64,000 nt of DNA, from assembly GCA_946887045.1 (NCBI GenBank), contig CAMPKC010000020.1, forward strand, positions 1 through 64,000. Reading direction: 5' to 3'. The position numbers were made by a program, and so were the translations under genes. This document shows positions 35,287 through 43,766 of this stretch, one piece after another (within the stretch, counting starts at the first letter, position 1; every line of letters begins with the position of its first letter). This stretch comes from an uncultured Sphingobacteriaceae bacterium (GTDB lineage: Bacteria > Bacteroidota > Bacteroidia > Sphingobacteriales > Sphingobacteriaceae). The notes beneath the pieces are model-generated. The model had not been told where the DNA came from. It saw nothing but the letters and a program-made list of their open reading frames with translations, and did no database searches.

Positions 35287-36885
35287 CTATCTGATCTTCT
35301 TAGGTGCTTTTGAAGCCGGTTGAGAGAACTGAGGTTTTCCTTTAGAGCTAATCTCTGCCGAACCAACCATACTCATTGCGCAACGGAAACCTATTTCTGC
35401 ACTGGTTTCATCCTGTTGCATAAAGCGGCGGGTGCCTGGATTCAACCAGTACGCCCTGTCGTTCCATGAACCTCCCTTATAAACTTTCGAACGATCATTC
35501 ACAAGAGTCGTAACACCATAAAGATCTTGATTTACAGTGTCAACATGACCCCTAAAGTCAGGATTGTAAGCTTTTCCTGCAATGGATGAATTCAGAGCAG
35601 CGCTATCTACCGTTCCGTTTAATTCTGCCCACGTTTGTTTCTTTCTGGATGGTGCAGGATCTTTTATCGGTCGACCGTATTTATCTTTAGCATAAATGCC
35701 TTTAGATTTATCTTCCAGACGTTTATCGACATACTGATTACCTCTGAAGGGGTTGAAATCATCAACATCTTCAAATGATAACTTTCTGTACGTGTCGAAA
35801 GTCCATTCGGCAACATTTCCAGCCATATTATATAATCCAAAGTCATTCGGCATAAATGCCGTAACTGGTCCGGTAATTTCGAATTTATCATTCAAATAAC
35901 CACCCGTACCCATGTTATCACCATTACCACGTTTAAAGTTGGCTAAAATCAAACCTTGAGTTTTCTTTTTATTAGACCTGACACCAAGACCGTTCCAGGG
36001 ATAAATCTTGCCGTCTTCAATGTTTTCAAATTCTGTGTTACCTGCAAGTGATAAAGCGGCATATTCCCACTCTGCTTCTGTTGGTAAGCGATAAGGCTGT
36101 TTTAATATCCCGTCTTCAAGTCTGACAGGCCTGCGTGCTCCTCCTTTACCTTCTGCAGCAGCAGACGGGTTTAGATCTTTGGGCATTTTTTTACCATCTA
36201 TGCCTTCACCACGATACTGTCCGTTTAGATATATATCCGAGTTAAACGGCTCGCTGGAAGCTGAAGCTGTTCCCGCAGATTTTCCTTTTCCGCCGCCAGC
36301 CAAAGTTTTGTAATCTACCAGTATGCCTCTTTCGCGTAAAATGTTTTCGTTAACACGATCTGTGCGCCATTCGGCATAAGCATTCGCTTGTTCCCAACTC
36401 ACACCCACCACCGGATAGTCCTGGAAAGCAGGGTGGCGCATATAATTATTTACATAAGGCTCATTATACGAAAGCGGTCGACGCCAAACTAAGCTGTCAG
36501 GTAAGGCATTGTAATAATATTCTTGATCCTCGGGAAAAGTTCTTTTGATCCAATACAGGTATTCCAGCCAGTCTACATTCGCTACCTCAGTTTCATCCAT
36601 ATAAAAGGATGCAACGGTTACACGACGACGTAAGTTATCATATTCGTAAGCCAGATCCTGGTTTAGACTTCCGCCCATCACAAACGTACCACCTTCAATT
36701 GCTATCAACCCTGGTCCTGGTCCCGGTTTTACCTTTTTAGCAACAGAGAATCCGCCGTTATACTTATTATTGTATTTCCAGCCAGTTTTTGAAGAGCTTT
36801 CACTACTTTTTTTGCTTTTACACGCTGTTCCCAGAATCCCCAACACCAGCAGTCCCGTTGTAAAAATTATAGATATTCTTTTCAT
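35287..36885 (-). CDS. gldJ: GldJ-like lipoprotein (SUMF1/FGE fold), type IX secretion and gliding
   Basis: 532 residues. A lipobox (LGTAC, Cys22) after KRISIIFTTGLLVLGI makes it a lipoprotein. A formylglycine-generating-enzyme-like fold starts near residue 57: GLIAIEGGTFVMGGS, FYMDETEVANVDWLEYL, YRLPTEAEWEYAAL, YNMAGNVAEWTFDTY, VYKGGSWNDRAYWLNPGTRRF and IGFRCAM. The catalytic cysteines of the true enzyme are not evident, as in GldJ/GldK. GldJ stabilises other gliding/T9SS proteins and is about 560 residues in Flavobacterium. The divergent neighbour porV supports the assignment. GldK-type paralogues share the fold, so the exact paralogue is a call from context. Confidence 0.82.
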   Translation of the reverse strand: MKRISIIFTTGLLVLGILGTACKSKKSSESSSKTGWKYNNKYNGGFSVAKKVKPGPGPGLIAIEGGTFVMGGSLNQDLAYEYDNLRRRVTVASFYMDETEVANVDWLEYLYWIKRTFPEDQEYYYNALPDSLVWRRPLSYNEPYVNNYMRHPAFQDYPVVGVSWEQANAYAEWRTDRVNENILRERGILVDYKTLAGGGKGKSAGTASASSEPFNSDIYLNGQYRGEGIDGKKMPKDLNPSAAAEGKGGARRPVRLEDGILKQPYRLPTEAEWEYAALSLAGNTEFENIEDGKIYPWNGLGVRSNKKKTQGLILANFKRGNGDNMGTGGYLNDKFEITGPVTAFMPNDFGLYNMAGNVAEWTFDTYRKLSFEDVDDFNPFRGNQYVDKRLEDKSKGIYAKDKYGRPIKDPAPSRKKQTWAELNGTVDSAALNSSIAGKAYNPDFRGHVDTVNQDLYGVTTLVNDRSKVYKGGSWNDRAYWLNPGTRRFMQQDETSAEIGFRCAMSMVGSAEISSKGKPQFSQPASKAPKKIR

Positions 36886-37062
36886 CTTTAATAAATGAGC
36901 ATTAATTTTTTAAAAATACTATTAATCACTGAGCTACCAAAAATTGAAACTATTTGATATTGCAGTTTAGTAGAACAACTTCTACGATTGAAGCACTTAA
37001 TGAGTTACAATTAATATGATTTTAACTTCAAATAAAGAAGCAATATTTTCGTTACGGATACG

Positions 37063-37070
37063 TAAGTTTG
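37063..37070 (+). promoter_or_regulatory. Promoter -7 box for porV
   Basis: TAAGTTTG matches TAnnTTTG, 32 bases before the porV start; the -33 element (TTTTC) is imperfect. Confidence 0.42.
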
Positions 37071-37102
37071 GGTGCTAATTATAAATTTAATACTTTTATT
37101 AC

Positions 37103-38284
37103 ATGATTATTCCTAATGTGAAGCTAATAATTAGTTTCTCGCTCCTGGTTATTTCTTTTAACTGTTTTGCACAAGTAGGTGGTACTGATGATCCGGCAAC
37201 AGACGGAAGAACAGGCTCTGGACTGATAATTACAGGAGTACCTTTCTTATTAATTGCCCCAGACGCCCGTTCTGGCGCTATGGGTGATGTGGGGGCAGCG
37301 CTTTCACCTGATGCCAACTCTACGCACTGGAATCCTGCTAAACTTGCTTTCGTTGAAAGTAAAAACGGAATCTCATTGTCCTATAGCCCCTGGTTACAGC
37401 GGTTGGTGCCTGATATTAATCTTGCATATCTTTCTGCTTATCATAGAATAGATGATAGGAATACTATCGGAGCGTCTTTGCGGTATTTCTCATTAGGTCA
37501 GATTCAACTGACTGATATAAATAGCACTCCCACAGGAGAATATAATCCAAATGAGTTCGCACTTGACGGGACATTTGCCCGGCAATTTGGAGAGAACTTT
37601 TCGTTGGGTACCGCCCTCCGATTCATTTATTCAAATCTGGCGAATGGTCAATTTTCTGCAGGTCAGCAAACCAAGCCGGGAACCGCGTTAGCTGCAGATG
37701 TTTCCGGGTACTTTAAAAAAGAAACTTTACTCTTTGGTTCCGATGCACGTGTGGCTCTGGGGCTAAACATATCTAACATCGGGAATAAAATTAGCTACAC
37801 CGACGGCGGGCAAAAAATCTTTTTGCCTACTAATTTTAAGCTTGGTGGTGCAACCACGTTCCTCAATGGGCTGAGTGAATTTACGGTGGCCCTTGATGTT
37901 AATAAATTATTAGTTCCAACTCCGCCAATAACAGATAACGAAGGTAACATTGTTGCCGGTGAGGATCCTGACAGATCTGTTCCTGCAGGGATATTCGGAT
38001 CTTTTTCAGATGCTCCGGGCGGTTTTTCTGAAGAGCTAAACGAGATCAGCTATTCCTTAGGCATGGAATACTGGTACAACCAGCAGTTTGCTTTACGCAC
38101 GGGATATTTTTACGAACATCCTGACAAAGGCGACCGGCAGTATGTGACGTTAGGGGCGGGATTGCGCTATAATGTTTTTAATCTTGATTTTGCCTATCTA
38201 TTGGCTAATCAGCAAAAAAGCCCTTTGGCTAATACCCTGCGTTTTTCTCTTGTATTCAATTTTGCCGGTAAGAATGCGAATTAA
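37103..38284 (+). CDS. porV: Type IX secretion outer-membrane protein PorV
   Basis: 393 residues with a signal peptide (IIPNVKLIISFSLLVISFNCFAQ). Family marks include GVPFLLIAPDARSGAMGDVGAA and STHWNPAKLAF near the N-terminus, then a FadL-like barrel of alternating strands ending in LRFSLVFNFAGKNAN. PorV carries T9SS cargo from the SprA translocon to the PorU sortase at the cell surface. porU, its usual neighbour, is absent here. The last 11 bases overlap the ispF start, implying one transcript. Confidence 0.92.
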   Translation: MIIPNVKLIISFSLLVISFNCFAQVGGTDDPATDGRTGSGLIITGVPFLLIAPDARSGAMGDVGAALSPDANSTHWNPAKLAFVESKNGISLSYSPWLQRLVPDINLAYLSAYHRIDDRNTIGASLRYFSLGQIQLTDINSTPTGEYNPNEFALDGTFARQFGENFSLGTALRFIYSNLANGQFSAGQQTKPGTALAADVSGYFKKETLLFGSDARVALGLNISNIGNKISYTDGGQKIFLPTNFKLGGATTFLNGLSEFTVALDVNKLLVPTPPITDNEGNIVAGEDPDRSVPAGIFGSFSDAPGGFSEELNEISYSLGMEYWYNQQFALRTGYFYEHPDKGDRQYVTLGAGLRYNVFNLDFAYLLANQQKSPLANTLRFSLVFNFAGKNAN

Positions 38285-38753
38285 AGTAGGTTTTGGTTTT
38301 GATGTACACCAGTTAAAAGAACAACATCCTTTTATTTTAGGCGGGGTTAATCTCGAACATCACTCCGGAGCTTTCGGGCACTCGGATGCGGATGTTTTAG
38401 TACATGCCATATGCGATGCGCTTTTAGGAGCTGCCAACTTAAGGGATATCGGTTTTCATTTCTCTAATACGGACGAAAGATGGAAGGGAATCAGTAGTTT
38501 AATTCTATTGACTGAATGTGTAAAGTTGCTTGAAGAAAAGGGCTGGAAAGTTGGAAATATCGATGCAATGATCTGTCTTGAAGCCCCCAAAATAAATCCT
38601 CACGTTCCTGAGATGAAAGGTAATATTTCGAGAGCTATGGGTTTGCCTGTTGACGATATTTCGATAAAGGCAACCACCAACGAAACCATGGGTTTTATAG
38701 GGCGAAAAGAAGGAATTGTAGCTTATGCCGTTTGTTTGATAGAGAAGGATTAA
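38274..38753 (+). CDS. ispF: 2-C-methyl-D-erythritol 2,4-cyclodiphosphate synthase
   Basis: 159 residues. The start at 38274 (MRIKVGFGFDVHQL) is the standard IspF N-terminus; longer versions run backwards into porV and add unrelated hydrophobic residues. Metal ligands Asp and His of GFDVHQL, the histidine of GHSDADVLVHA and the KATTNETMGFIGRKEG loop are present. It forms the cyclic diphosphate of the MEP isoprenoid pathway. The start lies inside the porV end, overlapping by 11 bases. Confidence 0.95.
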   Translation: MRIKVGFGFDVHQLKEQHPFILGGVNLEHHSGAFGHSDADVLVHAICDALLGAANLRDIGFHFSNTDERWKGISSLILLTECVKLLEEKGWKVGNIDAMICLEAPKINPHVPEMKGNISRAMGLPVDDISIKATTNETMGFIGRKEGIVAYAVCLIEKD

Positions 38754-38805
38754 ACGAAAACCAACCTGTTTTTTCTATATTAACATTTTCGGAAAGAGAC
38801 TTATT

Positions 38806-40032
38806 CTATAGATCCTCTTTTAAATCGTAGATTTTTTTGACGCTTAATCGCGAGGAAATTCCTGAAGCTATAACTGATATTAAGCTTACCGTTAAAAATA
38901 CCAGGACGAAATCACTTGCCTTTAGCGCAACAGGATAGGCATCAGTGATGAATGACTCCTGACCCATACTTATTATCCCGAATTTTTGCTGAACCAGGCA
39001 AAATATTAAACCCGAAAGCATTCCGGCAAAACATCCGGTTAAGGCTATCATCATACCTTCTATAAAAAATATCTTCCTGATAAGGGCTGTCCCCGCACCA
39101 ATGCTGCTTAGGATTGCTATATCTTTCTTTTTATCAATTACCAGCATCGTTAACGTGCCTACAATATTGAAAATAGCAATAATCATTACAAAAGTGAGGA
39201 TGAAGAATATCGACCAGCGTTCGATATTCAGGGTTTTATACAATTGCTGATCCTGTTGAATGCGGTTTTTAACCAGAAAGCCGGTTCCGAGCTTACTTTC
39301 AATATCTTCCTGTAAATTGTCGATATCCTCTCCGGGTTTTAAATAGATTTCAACTGCTGAAATTTCTTTTTCCTCTTCAAGTAACTCTCTGCTGAATTGA
39401 AGGGGGACAATTACAGATTCGTCAAACGTTTGCTGAATCTGGAAAACACCAACCGGGTGGATTGTTCTTGCCATAAATTCATCGGCAGGATTGAGAGATA
39501 TACCGGCGTTCTTTCTGGGAGAAAACACCTGTAGATCTCGAAAATCATCATTTATGTTTACGGATAAATAAAGTTTAACAGCAGAACCAATAGCTGCATA
39601 CGAGGTATTATCGACTTTCAGTTTGAAATCGCCTTCTACCAGGGTGCTGTCGAGTTTTTCGCGCTTAAAAAAATCGTCGCTTACACCCTTTACTAAGCCA
39701 ATAAACTGTGCATCGCCGTACTTTAATAGCGCTTTTTCCTGTAATACTTCGGTATAGTTTGCAATTCTGGGATCTTTTTTGAGAGATCTAAAGGCTGCGG
39801 TCTGGGGGTTAAATGTTTTTCCTAAAGCTGGCTCTATCCGGATTTCAGGAGTGAAATTGTTATACATTGAAAGCACAACATTTTCAAAACCATTGAAAAC
39901 CGATAAAATAATCACCAGAGCGGCGCTTCCAACAAATACTCCGAGCATCGAAATGCCCGATATAAAGTTAATCGCGTTAAGCGATTTCTTTGAGAACAGG
40001 TATCGTTTGGCTATATAAAAGGAAGTATTCAA
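38806..40032 (-). CDS. LolE/LolC-type ABC transporter permease (lipoprotein release)
   Basis: 408 residues: one N-terminal membrane segment, a periplasmic MacB-type domain (about 50-260) and three C-terminal membrane segments with the FtsX-type core. NTSFYIAKRYLFSKKSLNAINFISGISMLGV is typical of the Bacteroidota LolE-like permeases. The start is TTG at 40032: a TAG three bases upstream, stop of the preceding gene, excludes longer forms and no ATG occurs before the conserved segment. It should move lipoproteins from the inner membrane toward LolA. The ATPase partner is not adjacent. Confidence 0.85.
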   Translation of the reverse strand: MNTSFYIAKRYLFSKKSLNAINFISGISMLGVFVGSAALVIILSVFNGFENVVLSMYNNFTPEIRIEPALGKTFNPQTAAFRSLKKDPRIANYTEVLQEKALLKYGDAQFIGLVKGVSDDFFKREKLDSTLVEGDFKLKVDNTSYAAIGSAVKLYLSVNINDDFRDLQVFSPRKNAGISLNPADEFMARTIHPVGVFQIQQTFDESVIVPLQFSRELLEEEKEISAVEIYLKPGEDIDNLQEDIESKLGTGFLVKNRIQQDQQLYKTLNIERWSIFFILTFVMIIAIFNIVGTLTMLVIDKKKDIAILSSIGAGTALIRKIFFIEGMMIALTGCFAGMLSGLIFCLVQQKFGIISMGQESFITDAYPVALKASDFVLVFLTVSLISVIASGISSRLSVKKIYDLKEDL

Positions 40033-40035
40033 TAT

Positions 40036-40674
40036 CTATTTCAAATAATAATTATGAGTTTTTTCAAAACCGATGGTGGTTTCACCGCCATGTCCCGGAA
40101 ACACGGTAACATCATCCGGAAGAATCAGGATTTTTTCTTTTATGTTTTTTATAAGCAAAGCATGATTCCCACCCGGTAAATCAGTCCGCCCGATCGAGCC
40201 ATAAAAAAGCACGTCGCCACCGATCAGAAATTTATCAGTCTGGCTGTAAAAACAGAGATGCGCAGGCGAATGTCCCGGTGCAAATATTGATTTCAGGCTA
40301 CTTTTTCCGAAATAAATCGATCCTTCTTCGTCAAGGAATTTTTCCGGAATCGGCGAAATTTCGTACCGTATACCCATTTGAGGCGCGTATGAGGGAACAG
40401 CTGTTAATACCGGCAGCTCGCCTTTATGGAATTGCGGAATCAAACCAAAAGTATCAGAGATAAACTTGTTACCCAGCACATGGTCAATGTGGCAATGGGT
40501 GTTTAACAGTAAAACAGGTTTTAATTGTTCGTCTTTAATGAAATTTAAAACCGCATTTTGCTCCTGTCCGGTATACATACCCGGATCGATAATTACACAT
40601 TCTTTGCTTTCGTCAAATAGTATATAAGTGTTTTCCTGGTAAGGGTTGCAAACAAAAGATTTAACCTGTATCAT
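40036..40674 (-). CDS. Glyoxalase II-like metallo-beta-lactamase-fold hydrolase
   Basis: 212 residues. LLNTHCHIDHVLG is the metal motif HxHxDH, followed by FAPGHSPAHLCFYS and FPGHGGETTIG holding the remaining ligands. The closest group is the glyoxalase-II-like family of hydroxyacylglutathione-type hydrolases, whose real substrates are often other thioesters. It lies 3 bases upstream of the permease TTG start, so the two are translated from one message; the functional link is unclear. Confidence 0.85.
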   Translation of the reverse strand: MIQVKSFVCNPYQENTYILFDESKECVIIDPGMYTGQEQNAVLNFIKDEQLKPVLLLNTHCHIDHVLGNKFISDTFGLIPQFHKGELPVLTAVPSYAPQMGIRYEISPIPEKFLDEEGSIYFGKSSLKSIFAPGHSPAHLCFYSQTDKFLIGGDVLFYGSIGRTDLPGGNHALLIKNIKEKILILPDDVTVFPGHGGETTIGFEKTHNYYLK

Positions 40675-40785
40675 GTTTTCAAATTAACAACAAAAGCAGC
40701 AAACAAGAGAGATCTTTGTTTGAAATAAAAGATATTCTGGTGTAATTAAGGAATCTTCACTTTTTAATCATTTTATATTTAAGTG

Positions 40786-40793
40786 TATATTCG
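40786..40793 (+). promoter_or_regulatory. Candidate -7 box for yifB
   Basis: TATATTCG, one base away from TAnnTTTG, 19 bases before the yifB start. Confidence 0.35.
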
Positions 40794-40812
40794 GACTTAA
40801 ATCTGCCTTATC

Positions 40813-42351
40813 ATGCCTGTAAAAACTTTTGGAAGCTCTGTGTATGGAGTTGAAGCGACCACAATAACTGTAGAAGTTAACATAAGCAGTGGAACGAAAT
40901 ATTTTATTGTTGGCTTACCTGATAATGCGGTACGTGAAAGTTTGCTGAGGGTTGAAAGTGCGATCACCAATTCCGGCTATCGTATGCCCAGACAAAAAAT
41001 TGTCGTTAACCTGGCTCCTGCAGACATCAGGAAAGAAGGTTCTTCGTATGATTTAGTTATTGCAATCGGTATTTTGGCAGAATCGGGTCAGATCAAGACG
41101 GCTTTGCTCGATAAGTATCTTATCCTGGGCGAATTGTCTCTTGACGGTGATATACAAACGGTAAAAGGTGCACTGCCAATATCAATTCAGACTAAAAAAG
41201 ATGGTTATGAAGGCTTGATTATTCCGAAAGCGAATGCCCGCGAAGCCGCAATTGTAAAAGGTTTACAGGTGTATGGAGTAAGCAACCTAAAGGAGGTGGT
41301 AGATTTTTTTAATGGAGATACGTCACTAAAAACTACAGTAGTAGATGCACGCGATGAATTTTTCCATAATATTAACAGTTATGAAAGCGATTTCTCGGAT
41401 GTAAAAGGTCAGGAGAATATCAAGCGGGCGCTCGAGATAGCCGCCGCCGGAGGTCATAATGTTATTTTAATCGGTCCGCCGGGAGCGGGAAAAACGATGC
41501 TGGCCAAGCGGTTACCAACGGTTTTGCCCCCCTTGAATTTACATGAAGCTCTGGAGACTACTAAAATACATTCTGTGGCGGGCAAGCTCGCCGCGTCAGA
41601 TTCTTTAATGACGATCCGGCCATTTCGTTCACCGCATCATACAATTAGCGATGTCGCACTTGTTGGGGGCGGCGCTCATCCGCAGCCTGGCGAGATATCG
41701 CTGGCGCATAATGGTGTATTATTTTTAGATGAGTTGCCGGAATTTAAGCGCACAGTTCTGGAGGTAATGCGCCAACCGCTTGAAGAAAGAAGGGTCACTA
41801 TTTCAAGGGCCAAATTTAGTGTTGATTACCCGGCAAGTTTTATGTTGGTGGCCTCGATGAATCCATGTCCCTGTGGATTTTACAATCATCCTGAAAAGGA
41901 ATGTGTCTGCGGGCCGGGTGTTGTACAGCGCTACCTCAGCAAAGTTTCGGGCCCATTGCTAGATAGAATTGATTTACATGTAGAGGTTACTCCGGTAGAT
42001 TTTAGCGAGCTGTCATCAGACAGGAAAGCAGAGGCTAGCGAGTTGATCCGTGAACGGGTAATTAAAGCCAGAGAAATCCAAACACAACGATTTATCGAAA
42101 AGACAGATGTTTATTCTAATGCCCAAATGAGTCCGAAAACCGTAAGAGATATTTGTAAAATAACTGATGCCGGCCAGGTGCTGTTAAAAAAGGCCATGGA
42201 AAAACTCGGACTTTCGGCCCGGGCTTATGACAGGATTTTGAAAGTTTCAAGAACTATTGCCGATTTAGATGCCAGCGAGGACATTAAAATTGAACATTTG
42301 GCAGAAGCAATTCACTACAGAAGCTTAGATCGCGACAGCTGGGCGGGCTAG
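40813..42351 (+). CDS. yifB: YifB/ComM-family AAA+ protein (Mg-chelatase-like)
   Basis: 512 residues. An N-terminal ChlI-type domain (1-170; GVEATTITVEVNISSG, NLAPADIRKEGSSYDL) is followed by the AAA+ core with Walker A GPPGAGKTM (from residue 221), Walker B FLDELPEF and a zinc-like NPCPCGFYNHPEKECVC insert, then the C-terminal helical domain (LGLSARAYDRILKVSRTIADL). ComM-type proteins are helicases that promote branch migration during natural transformation. A hairpin terminator follows 123 bases later. Confidence 0.93.
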   Translation: MPVKTFGSSVYGVEATTITVEVNISSGTKYFIVGLPDNAVRESLLRVESAITNSGYRMPRQKIVVNLAPADIRKEGSSYDLVIAIGILAESGQIKTALLDKYLILGELSLDGDIQTVKGALPISIQTKKDGYEGLIIPKANAREAAIVKGLQVYGVSNLKEVVDFFNGDTSLKTTVVDARDEFFHNINSYESDFSDVKGQENIKRALEIAAAGGHNVILIGPPGAGKTMLAKRLPTVLPPLNLHEALETTKIHSVAGKLAASDSLMTIRPFRSPHHTISDVALVGGGAHPQPGEISLAHNGVLFLDELPEFKRTVLEVMRQPLEERRVTISRAKFSVDYPASFMLVASMNPCPCGFYNHPEKECVCGPGVVQRYLSKVSGPLLDRIDLHVEVTPVDFSELSSDRKAEASELIRERVIKAREIQTQRFIEKTDVYSNAQMSPKTVRDICKITDAGQVLLKKAMEKLGLSARAYDRILKVSRTIADLDASEDIKIEHLAEAIHYRSLDRDSWAG

Positions 42352-42474
42352 ATTTTATCCGAATCCTTAAATGTTAAGCTTTTTTTAAGTAATCGTTAAA
42401 ACGAGATACTTTTTCGAATTTTATTGAGTTAATAAATAGATTGTTCATCTTAGAATGGATGTTTTCATAAGTAG

Positions 42475-42497
42475 AAGCCAGACCTCAGGTCTGGCTT
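42475..42497 (+). terminator. Terminator downstream of yifB
   Basis: AAGCCAGACC / GGTCTGGCTT, a perfect 10-pair stem with loop TCA, followed by TCTTTATTT. Confidence 0.88.
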
Positions 42498-42637
42498 TCT
42501 TTATTTAGTTTCTTCGGCTTAAGCGAGTTCGAGAGTGAAAAAAATTCTTTGTCTTTTTTCGGGTGTTATAAAATAGTGAAAACCGTTATCGGCGTGATGA
42601 TTCGTAAATTCTAGTTGCGTTGTGTTATTTTTAGACC

Positions 42638-43651
42638 TTGAACAAGGCTCAACAAGTTTTTCTGCATTCGATAGTATGGCTGGCCATACTGGTGTTTTTT
42701 GTTCTGTTAAGCAGCAGGAATGGAGATCTTCATCAGGCAATCGTCATTTTTGTCTATTTCGGTGTATTCAACATCGCTATTTTTTACATCAATTATCTAT
42801 ACATACTCCCCAAATACTTAAGCGAGCGTAAATACTGGATATGCGGCATCAATATAATTTTGTTGATCTTGGTTTCCGGATTAGTAAAATATGGTTTTGC
42901 TTATCTTTTTAAAGAAACGATCCTGTTAAGAGGGGAAGGCCAAATATCTTTTTGGCAATACTTCACAGGCGCAATTTTCACTGGTATTTTTTTTGTTTTC
43001 CTTAGTACAGCTTTTAAGTTTTCGGTAGATTGGTTTTTAAATGAAAAGGTTAAAAAGAATCTTGAAAACGAAAAACTGGTTGCCGAACTTGCTTTTCTGA
43101 AGTCTCAGATAAATCCGCACTTCCTTTTCAATTCGTTAAACAATATCTATTCCCTGGCGTATCAAAAATCTGACAGAGCGCCTGAAGCAATTATGAAGCT
43201 TTCAGAAATTATGCGTTACATGCTGCAGGAGAGTAACGAACCCTTGGTTAAATTGGCCAGAGAGATTCGATATCTGGAAAACTATATAGAATTACAAAAA
43301 CTGCGGTTTAAGGGAGATGCATATGTAGATCTGAAAGTCACAGGTGATTGTATGGACCAGGAGATCGCGCCCTTAATTCTGATTTCTTTTGTTGAAAATG
43401 CTTTCAAGCACGGGGTTGCCTCTGATCCTCAAAACCCCATAAATATCGCTATTACAGTGTATGATAATAATTTGCTTTTTAAGATTTCAAATAAAAAGAC
43501 TTCGCTAAATAAGGATGAAAGCAGCGGTATAGGATTAAATAATGTGAGGCGTCGATTGGATCTACTGTACGGAGGCAGTTACGAGCTTGATGTAACAGAA
43601 AACGACTTAATGTATAGTTGCAAACTATCGTTAAATATACGCCAGTGCTGA
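42638..43651 (+). CDS. LytS/YehU-type sensor histidine kinase, orphan
   Basis: 337 residues with four N-terminal membrane segments (about 8-25, 35-55, 70-90 and 105-128) and a His_kinase domain. H161 in SQINPHFLFNSLNNIYSL is the phosphorylated histidine; ESNEPLVKLAREI, IAPLILISFVENAFKHG (N box) and SSGIGLNNVRRRL (G box) follow. The start is TTG at 42638, because an in-frame TAG stops six bases upstream and no ATG precedes the first membrane segment. Kinases of this type usually sit with a LytTR response regulator; none follows, so the partner is elsewhere. Confidence 0.9.
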   Translation: MNKAQQVFLHSIVWLAILVFFVLLSSRNGDLHQAIVIFVYFGVFNIAIFYINYLYILPKYLSERKYWICGINIILLILVSGLVKYGFAYLFKETILLRGEGQISFWQYFTGAIFTGIFFVFLSTAFKFSVDWFLNEKVKKNLENEKLVAELAFLKSQINPHFLFNSLNNIYSLAYQKSDRAPEAIMKLSEIMRYMLQESNEPLVKLAREIRYLENYIELQKLRFKGDAYVDLKVTGDCMDQEIAPLILISFVENAFKHGVASDPQNPINIAITVYDNNLLFKISNKKTSLNKDESSGIGLNNVRRRLDLLYGGSYELDVTENDLMYSCKLSLNIRQC

Positions 43652-43766
43652 TACTATAAAGTACTATTGTATGTTAAAGGAAGGAGTAATTGGGCTTTGT
43701 GGATGTAATTCGTACAGTTTTTACACAATTAGAGGTTCATATATCTAAAATCAATACCTTCGCATT

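Noticed and set aside
38172..38273. Longer ispF reading back into porV
   Set aside because: The extra 34 residues are the hydrophobic shadow of porV's last barrel strands; GFGFDVHQL normally follows the first few residues of IspF.
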